Source: an uncultured Alsobacter sp. (GTDB lineage: Bacteria; Pseudomonadota; Alphaproteobacteria; Rhizobiales; Beijerinckiaceae). Taken from it: a stretch of 64,000 nucleotides of DNA. Every line of letters starts with the position of its first letter. The first letter of the stretch is position 1. Below are positions 57,502-64,000 of the stretch, piece by piece. The translations under genes were made by a program, and so were the position numbers. The notes beneath the pieces are model-generated. The model made no database searches and had not been told where the DNA came from. It saw only the letters and a list, made by a program, of their open reading frames with translations. Location of the stretch: the NCBI RefSeq assembly GCF_945952055.1, contig NZ_CAMFHB010000009.1, positions 62,001 through 126,000 on the forward strand, read 5' to 3'.

Positions 57502-58116
57502 ATGTCCGGCAAGAGCTTCGACCCGCCTGGCCCGCGCGCGGTGCATCTGTGCATCGACATGCAGCGCCTGTTCTCGGACGACGGCCCCTGGCCCACGCCG
57601 TGGATGGAGCGGGTCCTGCCGGTGGTGGCCCGCCTGGCCGAACGCGCGCCCGAGCGGACCGTGTTCTCCCGCTTCATGCCCCCGCACAGGCCCGAGGATC
57701 GTCCGGGCCGCTGGCGCGCCTACTACGAGCGCTGGCGCGACGCCACGCTGGACCGGCTCGATCCCGCCCTGGTCGACCTGATGCCGGCTCTCGCCAGGCT
57801 GGCGCCGCCGGCCGAGGTGTTCGACAAGCCCACCTACTCCGCGTTCGCGGACGGCCGGCTCCATCGCAGGCTGTCGGCGCGGGGCTGCGACACCGTGGTC
57901 GTGTCCGGCGCGGAGACCGACATGTGCGTGCTGGCGACGTGCCTGGGTGCCGTCGACCTCGGATACCGCGTGATCGTGGTCACCGACGCCGTGTGCTCCT
58001 CGTCCGACGAGGGGCACGACAGCCTGCTGGCGCTCTATGCGTCGCGCTTCAGCCTGCAGATCGAGACCGCCACCTGCGACGAACTCCTCGCGGTCTGGCC
58101 GGCGCGGGACGGTTGA
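57502..58116 (+). CDS. Isochorismatase-like cysteine hydrolase
   Basis: This 204-residue protein carries the family triad: Asp in HLCIDMQRLFSD, Lys in VFDKPTYSAFADG and Cys in GAETDMCVLATCLGAVDLGY. Members hydrolyse amides or enol ethers such as nicotinamide, ureidoacrylate or N-carbamoyl compounds. Substrate not assigned. It has a hairpin over its ribosome-binding site. Confidence 0.87.
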   Translation: MSGKSFDPPGPRAVHLCIDMQRLFSDDGPWPTPWMERVLPVVARLAERAPERTVFSRFMPPHRPEDRPGRWRAYYERWRDATLDRLDPALVDLMPALARLAPPAEVFDKPTYSAFADGRLHRRLSARGCDTVVVSGAETDMCVLATCLGAVDLGYRVIVVTDAVCSSSDEGHDSLLALYASRFSLQIETATCDELLAVWPARDG

Positions 58117-58143
58117 GCCGACTGGCCGCCGCCGCGCCGGCGT

Positions 58144-58258
58144 GTGCGTTTGCGCACAGCGGGCCGCCTCGATGTGCGGCATTCTGGAAGCATCAGACGA
58201 CGTCGCGTAACCTCCCAACGTCCTGGACCCGCCGCGGCCCGAACCCGGCGGGTCATTT
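58144..58258 (+). ncRNA. Duplicated element, copy A: possible sRNA or regulatory leader with terminator
   Basis: The order is GTGCGTTTGCGCAC (58144-58157), a 45-base gap, TCGCGTAACCTCC (58203-58215), ten bases, then an intrinsic terminator (58226-58258). The terminator has arms GACCCGCC / GGCGGGTC and ends CATTT. Copy B at 58964-59083 has the same parts with the same 45-base gap. CCTCC is complementary to a Shine-Dalgarno sequence, as in Hfq-independent anti-SD sRNAs of Rhizobiales and Rhodobacter. It ends 27 bp before the cyclase-like gene, so a cis-acting leader is equally possible. Confidence 0.4.
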
Positions 58259-58285
58259 GTATCGGAACCTGCGAGGACCTGACCC

Positions 58286-58945
58286 ATGGCGCGATCGGAA
58301 TGGGGACGTGCGGCCGCCTTCGAGACGGATGCCGGGATCCAGGGAATCGCCGACAGCGACATCCACATGTCGCGTCTCACCGGAATGAGCCCGGCCGACA
58401 TCGAGCACTTCCGCATCTTCACCATCCGCGAGGCGCTGCTCATCATCGTGCGGTGCCCCAAGCGGCAGGCCCGCTATTTCCAGGGCCACGTCCCCGCAAA
58501 GCCGCTGGTCGTGAAGCAGAAGTCGAACGAGGAAGGCCTCGTCGAGATGCCGGACGGCAGCCTGCGCGTCTCCGACTACGACCTGATGTGCGTCTACCGG
58601 CTCGCCGGAGCAAACAGCTACGAAAAGATCTTCTTTTCGGGCGTCGACCCGAAGAACCCGCGCAGCGCGCTGATGGCCGAGGCCAAGGAGATCATCCGCA
58701 AGCTCAATTCCAAGGTCGGCCTGCAGTCGAAGATCCAGCACGGTGCCCAGGACGATTTCAACAACCCGAAGAACCCCGGCGTGAAGCCTGCCGGCGGGTC
58801 CGGGCGTCCCGACCGTTTCGTCGCCTTCAACCTGGGCGATGTCACCTACCTCGCGGAACCCAACGAGGCCCGAGCCTATTATTCCAGGCATGGCCTGCAT
58901 TGGCCGTACGACGACGGGGGCCGCCACACCGGTGGCGTTTCCTGA
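58286..58945 (+). CDS. ExoY / edema-factor-like nucleotidyl cyclase homologue
   Basis: This 219-residue protein shows, in order, the marks of the anthrax edema factor/ExoY/CyaA cyclase domain. They are a helix with IIVRCPKRQARYF (residues 53-65); AKPLVVKQKSNEEG (71-84), matching the TKG...KSSDWG nucleotide loop with K72, K77 and K79; SDYDLM with the metal pair D97 and D99; QHGAQDDFNNP with H152 and N159/N160; and a tail FVAFNLGDVTYLAEPNEARA. The position of the edema-factor catalytic His (H351) appears to be Lys77, and the WG part is changed. No signal peptide is seen. GAGGA precedes the ATG. Activity is unproven. Confidence 0.55.
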   Translation: MARSEWGRAAAFETDAGIQGIADSDIHMSRLTGMSPADIEHFRIFTIREALLIIVRCPKRQARYFQGHVPAKPLVVKQKSNEEGLVEMPDGSLRVSDYDLMCVYRLAGANSYEKIFFSGVDPKNPRSALMAEAKEIIRKLNSKVGLQSKIQHGAQDDFNNPKNPGVKPAGGSGRPDRFVAFNLGDVTYLAEPNEARAYYSRHGLHWPYDDGGRHTGGVS

Positions 58946-58963
58946 CGCCCCATGCCCCGGGAC

Positions 58964-59083
58964 GTGCGCAAACGCACCGCAAAGAGGCCAAGGTTTGAGG
59001 ATCATCATCCCGTCACTTGAATTCGCGTAACCTCCAAATCCCTTCCGACCCGCCGCGGCCCGAACCCGGCGGGTCATTTTTTT
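58964..59083 (+). ncRNA. Duplicated element, copy B: possible sRNA or regulatory leader with terminator
   Basis: GTGCGCAAACGCAC (58964-58977) is the reverse complement of copy A's box. It is followed by a 45-base gap, TCGCGTAACCTCC (59023-59035), 11 bases, and a terminator (59047-59083) with the same 33 bases as copy A but a stronger run of seven Ts. The gap sequences differ, so only the boxes and terminator are conserved. It lies between the cyclase-like gene and the small membrane protein. Confidence 0.45.
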
Positions 59084-59171
59084 GTCGCGTGCTGTCGAAA
59101 TGCCGGCGGCATGGGTGTCATCGCGGTATCCGGACCCATGGCGGGGCCGGACACCGTGAGGAGAGTCCCCC

Positions 59172-59633
59172 ATGTCCATGGCAAGCTTCGCGTCCGACGC
59201 ACGGCGCGGCCGGTCCCGTCCCGCAATCGTCCTGTTCGCCTCCGCCGCGCTCGGCGTCGCCTGGAACGTCTTCGGGCTGGAGCGTTTTTCCGCGACGTCG
59301 TTCGCCTCCCGCGACGAACTCATCGCGCAGGGCCTGTCGGCGGCCCAGGCCACGCTCTATGTTGGGTTGCCGGGATGGATGACGGCAGCCTTCGCGATCG
59401 GGGTGCTCGGCGGTCTCGCCGGCAGCATCCTGATGCTGATGCGTCGCCGGTGGGCCGTGCCGGTGCTCTCGGTCTCGCTCGCGGCCTATGTCGCCCTGTT
59501 CACCGGCGACTGGGTGCATGGCGTGTTCGCCGCCTTCCCGGGCCAGTTCGCGATCCTGTCCACCGTCGTGGCGATCGCCGCGGGTCTCCTGGCCGTCGCC
59601 GTCCACGCGCGACGCCACGGCCTGCTGCGCTGA
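59172..59633 (+). CDS. Four-helix membrane protein of unknown function
   Basis: This 153-residue protein has four hydrophobic helices (about residues 18-36, 65-88, 92-112 and 122-143) with a short loop containing FSATSFASRDELIAQGLS. Similar small membrane proteins occur next to YCII and sigma-factor genes; some are loosely called sugar transporters, which is not supported here. GGAG precedes the ATG. It lies 41 bp upstream of the YCII gene and probably forms one operon with it. Confidence 0.7.
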   Translation: MSMASFASDARRGRSRPAIVLFASAALGVAWNVFGLERFSATSFASRDELIAQGLSAAQATLYVGLPGWMTAAFAIGVLGGLAGSILMLMRRRWAVPVLSVSLAAYVALFTGDWVHGVFAAFPGQFAILSTVVAIAAGLLAVAVHARRHGLLR

Positions 59634-59674
59634 CCGGCGACCCGAACCAACGACAGACAAGGGGAATCCAGACC

Positions 59675-60043
59675 ATGCAGTACATGCTGATCCTGAACGA
59701 GACGGCCGAGGAATTCGCCAAGCGCAACCATCCGCAGCAGGCGGCCGAGTACTGGGGAGGCTGGAACGCCTTCATCGGCGCCATGGCGGCGGCAGGCGTC
59801 ATCGTGAAGGGCGACGGGCTTCTCGGCCCCGAGACGGCCACCACCGTGCGGCTGCGCGACGGCCAGCGACAGATCCAGGACGGCCCCTTCGCCGAAACGA
59901 AGGAACAGCTGGGCGGCTACTTCGTGATCGAGGTGCCGGACCTGGACGCCGCCATCGCCTGGGCCCTCAAGGCGCCGTCGGCGGCCTATGCCTCGGTCGA
60001 GGTGCGGCCCGTGCTCGTGATGCCGGCACCGCCCGCGGCCTGA
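59675..60043 (+). CDS. YCII / DGPF-domain protein
   Basis: This 122-residue protein of the YciI-like ferredoxin fold has the signature QIQDGPFAETKEQLGGYFVIE. Such DGPF proteins are the standard partners of ECF42 sigma factors and are thought to be made under their control or to modulate them. The sigma gene follows three bases later. Its enzymatic role is unknown. Confidence 0.88.
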   Translation: MQYMLILNETAEEFAKRNHPQQAAEYWGGWNAFIGAMAAAGVIVKGDGLLGPETATTVRLRDGQRQIQDGPFAETKEQLGGYFVIEVPDLDAAIAWALKAPSAAYASVEVRPVLVMPAPPAA

Positions 60044-60046
60044 CGA

Positions 60047-61282
60047 ATGGACGCCGGGCAGACAGCGCAGGACGTGGCGAGGCGGTCCTATGGCCGCCTC
60101 GTGGCGATGCTGGCCGCGCGCGGGACGGGCCTGGCGGCGGCCGAGGACGCCCTCGCCGACGCCTTCGCGGCGGCGCTGGCCACCTGGCCCGCGCGGGGCA
60201 TTCCCGCCAATCCCGAGGCCTGGCTGGTGACGACCGCCCGCAACCGGCTGGCCAACACCCGGCGGTCCCGGCGCGTGTCGGAGGCCGCCACGGGCGAGAT
60301 CCTGATGCGCCTGGGAGACGCGCAGGCGGCATCCGACTTTCCCGACGAGCGCCTGAAGCTCCTCTTCGTCTGCGCCCATCCGGACATCGACCCGTCCATC
60401 CGCACGCCCCTGATGCTGCAGACGGTGCTGGGGCTCGACGCCGCCCGCATCGCCTCGGCCTTCGCGGTCCAGCCCGCGGCGATGGGGCAGCGCCTCGTCC
60501 GGGCCAAGGCCAGGATCGGCGCGTCCGGGCTGCGCTTCGAGGTGCCGGACGTGGCCGACCTCGACCTGCGCGTGGCCGACGTGCTGGAGGCCATCTACGG
60601 CGCCTACGGCACGGGCTGGGATGCCATCGCGGGGGCGGACGGCGACGAGAAGGGCCTCTCGGGCGAGGCGATCTATCTGGGCCGTCTGGTGGCGGCCTTG
60701 CTGCCGGACCATCCGGAGCCCAAGGGACTGCTCTCGCTCATGCTGTTCTGCGAGGCGCGGCGGCCGGCCCGCTTCGATGCCGCGGGCGCATTCGTGCCGC
60801 TCGCCGCCCAGGATGCCCGGCGGTGGACCCGTGACCTGATCATCGAGGCCGACGCCCTGCTGACGCTCGCGTCGAAGGCCGGCCGGTTCGGACGCTTCCA
60901 GTGCGAAGCGGCCATCCAGTCCGTGCACGTCCAGCGCCCGATCGTCGGCCACCTGAACCACGAGGCCATCGGGCTCCTGTACCGGATGCTGGTGGCCCAC
61001 GCGCCGACCCTCGGCAACAGGGTGGGCCAGGCCGCCGCCACGCTGGACGCCGGCGATCCGGCCCGCGCCCTGGACCAGCTCGACGCCATCGAGAGCGACG
61101 GCAAGGAGCGCTACCAGCCCTATTGGGTGACGCGTCGTGCCTGCCTCGAGGCACTCGGCCGGCCGGACGAGGCGGGCCAGGCGCTCGAACGGGCCATTGG
61201 GCTGACCGAGCACCCGCGGCTGCGCGCCTATCTCCTCGCCTCCGCGCGACCCACCACCGAAGGCGTTGACCGCGCCGGTTGA
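60047..61282 (+). CDS. ECF42-type RNA polymerase sigma factor
   Basis: This 411-residue protein has sigma region 2 (residues about 10-80, with ANPEAWLVTTARNRLANTRR) and region 4 (about 120-180, LMLQTVLGLDAARIASAF). A long helical C-terminal extension shows VGHLNHEAIGLLYRMLVAHAP and PYWVTRRACLEALGR. Such TPR-like extensions and the neighbouring DGPF gene define ECF42, which has no classic anti-sigma factor. It likely switches on its own operon; the signal is unknown. Confidence 0.9.
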   Translation: MDAGQTAQDVARRSYGRLVAMLAARGTGLAAAEDALADAFAAALATWPARGIPANPEAWLVTTARNRLANTRRSRRVSEAATGEILMRLGDAQAASDFPDERLKLLFVCAHPDIDPSIRTPLMLQTVLGLDAARIASAFAVQPAAMGQRLVRAKARIGASGLRFEVPDVADLDLRVADVLEAIYGAYGTGWDAIAGADGDEKGLSGEAIYLGRLVAALLPDHPEPKGLLSLMLFCEARRPARFDAAGAFVPLAAQDARRWTRDLIIEADALLTLASKAGRFGRFQCEAAIQSVHVQRPIVGHLNHEAIGLLYRMLVAHAPTLGNRVGQAAATLDAGDPARALDQLDAIESDGKERYQPYWVTRRACLEALGRPDEAGQALERAIGLTEHPRLRAYLLASARPTTEGVDRAG

Positions 61283-61320
61283 CCCCGTCCACCATGGCGG
61301 CCCGACAATCGGAGATGGTC

Positions 61321-63219
61321 ATGCGCGCATCCGTCCACCGTCGTGCCCTTGCCACGGCCCTCGCCCTGGCTGGTGCGGCAGGGGGGGCCGGGGTGTCATC
61401 GGCCGCCGCAGCCGACTGGAGCGTGAAGCGAATCGCCCCCATCGTCGGCGGCGCGTCGCTCGGCAGCCTCGACCGCAGGTTCTCCCTCGGCTTCTCGTGC
61501 AGTCCCGACCCCAACAAGCTTGTCGTCCTCAGCCTGTTCCTGTCGGTGCCGCGCGGCTGGCAGGCCACCGAGCCGAGCATCCGTTTCATCGCCGACGGCG
61601 TGCCGATGGACCTGGAGATGAGCCCCTCCGAGGACGGGGTGACGATCAGCGACGCACTGTACGGCAACAGCATCGGCGTCACGCGGGAGCTCGCCCGGAC
61701 GCTGATGTCGGCGCGCACCATTGCCGTCGAGGGGCCGCGGCAGAAGGGGCGCATTCCGTCCACGACTTCCTTCGAGGCGGCGGGGACGCCCCAGGCCCAT
61801 GCCGCGCTGGACGGCCTGTGTTCGAGCCTCGGGCCATGGGCGACGGCGACCTCCGCCGCGGCGCCGATCGCGTCGTCACCCCCATCGCCGTCCGGGCAGG
61901 CCCCGGCCGCTCCGCCGGTCAAGGTCACGACGGGCCGCTACGTCTTCGAAGCCACGCGCAAGGAGCCGTGGAAATCGACCTGGCGCTCTCTCACCGAACA
62001 GGCGCCGCGCTGGCTCAAGAACCAGAACGGGCCCGCCTCGCCCTCGGTCGCCGAGACGGTGGATGGCGAGACGTTCGAGCATTTCGAGATCTGCATGGCG
62101 CATGCCTGCGACGAATCGAACGCCGAGTTCCTGTTCGCGCCGGATGGCACCCGAGGCTATGGCGTGGCCGTGGAGCGCAACGGGGCGCAGTGGATGGGCT
62201 CGCCGCCTCCCGCGGTCGCGGGCAAGCTCGCGTCCTACTTCCCGGCCGGACGCCGTCCCGCCTTGCCGTCGTTCGCGCAGGCTCCGCTTCCGGCTGCGGC
62301 GGCCCCGTCCCCCTCCGGCGCCGCCGCGCTGCCGCAGATCTCCTCCGCGCTCCAGCCGCTCCAGTCGACCCTGCAGCCGGCAACCCCCGCTCCGCTCCCG
62401 CCGGCGCCGCCGCCCGCAACGGCCGCGCCCCCGTCCACGATGGCGGCCTTGCCGCCAGCCGCGGCCGCGCCGCCGGTGGCGGACCCCGTCGCGGATCCCG
62501 CCTCGCCCGTCGCGGTCGGCGTGCGCGCGGTGCGAGCCGGATCCTCCGTCGACGGCTATGCGATCCTCCGGAAGGCCGCCGAGGAGGGCGACGCCCGGGC
62601 CATGGCCAATGTCGGGATCATGCTGCTCTACGGAACCGGCACACCCCGCGACGAGCGGTCAGGCCTGACGTGGCTGCGCCGTGCGGCCGACGCCGGAGAG
62701 CCGTTCGGGCATCTCGGCCTGGCGATCGCCGCGAGCACCGGCCTCGGCATGAGCAAGGACCTCGACGTCGCCAAGGCCTCGATCCGCCAGATCCTGAATT
62801 CGGCGGCTGCCCCGGAGGCCCTGCCATTGCTGCTGGCGATCCCGTCGTCCGGTCTGGCGCCAGGAACGGCCTACGACCAGGTCCTGGCGGAACAGAAGCG
62901 GATCTGCGCATTGATCCGCCCGACCGGACATCGTGGCGGAACTCTGAGCTGCCAGCTGCGGGACTCCGCACCGGACTTCCAGGCCGCCGCGGCCGCAGCC
63001 CTGCGCCGGAAACCCTGGACGGCGGGGCGCTCCGTCGAAGCCCTCTATGTCCCGGATTTCTTCGCCGACCGCGACGACGTCCTGCGCAACAACCTCTCCG
63101 ACGTTCACGAGCAGTCACGCGGATACGACAAGTACGACCTGAAAGCCTACCTCCGCGCCCAGGGTCTCAGCCTCGACCGCGACGCGCCGCAAGGCGCGAC
63201 GGCGGCCACGCCTCAGTAG
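61321..63219 (+). CDS. Exported Ivy-like lysozyme-inhibitor domain fused to a Sel1 repeat
   Basis: The 632-residue protein has a signal peptide (residues 1-31, ending AAAADW) and an N-terminal domain of unknown type (about 32-165). A domain matching Ivy follows (about 200-310): FEATRKEPWKSTWRSL, then ETVDGETFEHFEICMAHACDE with the C258-x4-C263 loop, where Ivy has CKPHDC. After a Pro/Ala-rich linker (about 320-400) come a Sel1-type helical repeat (about 414-480, ALMANVGIMLLYG-like) and a C-terminal part with two further Cys. It is probably periplasmic. ATG 61321 follows GGAGA. Lysozyme inhibition is inferred from family only. Confidence 0.65.
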   Translation: MRASVHRRALATALALAGAAGGAGVSSAAAADWSVKRIAPIVGGASLGSLDRRFSLGFSCSPDPNKLVVLSLFLSVPRGWQATEPSIRFIADGVPMDLEMSPSEDGVTISDALYGNSIGVTRELARTLMSARTIAVEGPRQKGRIPSTTSFEAAGTPQAHAALDGLCSSLGPWATATSAAAPIASSPPSPSGQAPAAPPVKVTTGRYVFEATRKEPWKSTWRSLTEQAPRWLKNQNGPASPSVAETVDGETFEHFEICMAHACDESNAEFLFAPDGTRGYGVAVERNGAQWMGSPPPAVAGKLASYFPAGRRPALPSFAQAPLPAAAAPSPSGAAALPQISSALQPLQSTLQPATPAPLPPAPPPATAAPPSTMAALPPAAAAPPVADPVADPASPVAVGVRAVRAGSSVDGYAILRKAAEEGDARAMANVGIMLLYGTGTPRDERSGLTWLRRAADAGEPFGHLGLAIAASTGLGMSKDLDVAKASIRQILNSAAAPEALPLLLAIPSSGLAPGTAYDQVLAEQKRICALIRPTGHRGGTLSCQLRDSAPDFQAAAAAALRRKPWTAGRSVEALYVPDFFADRDDVLRNNLSDVHEQSRGYDKYDLKAYLRAQGLSLDRDAPQGATAATPQ

Positions 63220-64000
63220 CCGTGGGCGGCCTTGTACTTGAAGGCATAGGCCACCTTCCCCGGCTTCGCGTCAGAATAGGGGCGCGACACCTTCGCGAAC
63301 TCGCCGGCATCCCACGGAGACAGGCGCCCGAGGCTCTTGGCCGTCCGGCCTTCGGCCACGATGGCGTCGTCCGGCAGGGCCGAAAAGCCGTGGGTCGCGT
63401 CCTTCAGGAAGGCGAGGTAGCCGGAGACGTCCTTCAGGTCGTAGTTGGCGGCCTTGATGGTGGGGTGATCGCGCAGCCAGGCGCCGATGTAGAACTCCTG
63501 GAACGCCACGTTCGAGGGCACCTGCCTGTAGCCCACGTCGCGGCCGAAATAGAGCACCGACCGGTACTGGTCGTTGCCGAAGTTCTTCATGCCGAGGCTC
63601 CTGGGAAGCGTCTCCGGCGCGACCTCCTTGCCGTTGGCGTCGCGCAGCCAGGTGAGGGCATTGCGGCGCATCTCGGTCCAGAAGGCGGTTTCGTCCAGGC
63701 TGCCGAAATTGTGGGTGATCCTGACACGGACGACGAGATCCGGCCCGCCGTCCGGCGTCTCCATGAACGAGGTGAAGGTGTGGTGGCCGTCGGTGAGGTA
63801 GAGCTGCCCGGCGGGACCGACGACGGCCGTCTTCATCGGCTCGATGGAGGCCTTCGTCTCGCTGCCCTTGCCGAGTTCGCAGCGGAAGCTCGACGGGTCG
63901 CCGAGCTTCGCGTCCGGTTTCGCCGACACGGCGGCGACGTAGCCGCTCGACTCGCACCAGTCGTCGAAGCGCTTGTTGATCTTGTCCTTGCCGAACTCGA
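63213..64000 (-). CDS. ParB/Srx-like (ParBc_2) protein, cut by window edge
   Basis: The visible 261 residues begin outside the window (reading EFGKDKINKRFDDWCESSGY) and end at 63213. PMKTAVVGPAGQLYLTDGHHTFTSFME matches the ParB-like nuclease fold of the ParBc_2 family, with the GHH motif. WLRDANGKEVAPETLPRSLG and GYLAFLKDATHGFSALPDD follow. The family has unknown function; some members are exported, but the N-terminus is not visible. The stop overlaps the end of the Ivy-Sel1 gene on the other strand by seven bases. Confidence 0.7.
   Translation of the reverse strand, partial: EFGKDKINKRFDDWCESSGYVAAVSAKPDAKLGDPSSFRCELGKGSETKASIEPMKTAVVGPAGQLYLTDGHHTFTSFMETPDGGPDLVVRVRITHNFGSLDETAFWTEMRRNALTWLRDANGKEVAPETLPRSLGMKNFGNDQYRSVLYFGRDVGYRQVPSNVAFQEFYIGAWLRDHPTIKAANYDLKDVSGYLAFLKDATHGFSALPDDAIVAEGRTAKSLGRLSPWDAGEFAKVSRPYSDAKPGKVAYAFKYKAAHGY

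Noticed and set aside
58144-59083. CRISPR or insertion-sequence ends flanking the cyclase homologue
   Set aside because: There are only two copies, with no regular spacer array, transposase or target duplication; the shared part is a terminator.

Overview
The window is about 64 kb of very GC-rich DNA, roughly 70% by eye, with tightly packed, often overlapping genes. Gene content and order point to an alphaproteobacterium of the Hyphomicrobiales (Rhizobiales), perhaps near Methylobacteriaceae or Salinarimonadaceae. The signs are the divL-like / tsaE-amgK / murU / addB / addA / trxA block, the folC and trpFBA-accD block with sppA-ihfB-lapA, an AccD lacking most zinc cysteines, an ECF42-type sigma cassette and a CtrA box. 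The genes bchE and bchJ, behind a textbook PpsR/CrtJ operator, imply bacteriochlorophyll synthesis. The family-level placement is inference.

Layout. 1-2.7 kb: the end of an MFS transporter and a fused GMC dehydrogenase. 2.9-14.5 kb: a DivL-like pseudokinase, TsaE-AmgK and MurU (threonylcarbamoyl-tRNA and cell-wall recycling), and AddAB repair nuclease. 14.5-26.5 kb: thioredoxin, folC, sppA, ihfB, lapA, an ornithine-cyclodeaminase homologue, trpF, trpB, an inverted higBA toxin-antitoxin pair, trpA, accD, and a PBP1A preceded by a CtrA box. 26.5-28 kb: small exported proteins. 28-36.5 kb: a sugar-acid locus with a ribose-type ABC transporter, a UxaA/GarD-type dehydratase, a XylX-like FAH-family enzyme and a ketoglutarate-semialdehyde-type dehydrogenase. 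36.7-38.9 kb: an ABC exporter and a tiny conserved-looking protein. 39-46.4 kb: a six-gene operon for CoA-dependent aerobic anthranilate degradation. 46.6-49.6 kb: an aminotransferase and amino-acid ABC genes without an ATPase. 49.8-52.5 kb: an IorAB-type molybdenum hydroxylase. 52.8-55.1 kb: bchE-bchJ. 55.2-64 kb: accessory genes (chemoreceptor, isochorismatase-like hydrolase, an ExoY/edema-factor-like cyclase homologue, ECF42 cassette, an Ivy-Sel1 fusion, a ParB-like protein).

Two palindromic repeat families are scattered between genes: three copies of R1 (about 110-120 bp) and four copies of R2 (about 88 bp). R2 occurs only in the catabolic half, and two opposed copies bracket the uxaA-type gene. 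The most interesting points are: the cyclase homologue lying between two copies of a duplicated element (palindrome, 45-nt gap, CCTCC motif, terminator); the Ivy lysozyme-inhibitor domain fused to a Sel1 repeat; the higBA pair splitting trpB from trpA, with a putative HigA operator over a possible trpA promoter; the Phe in place of the phosphorylatable His in the DivL-like kinase; and the PpsR operator of bchE. No rRNA, tRNA, CRISPR array, transposase or prophage was recognised.
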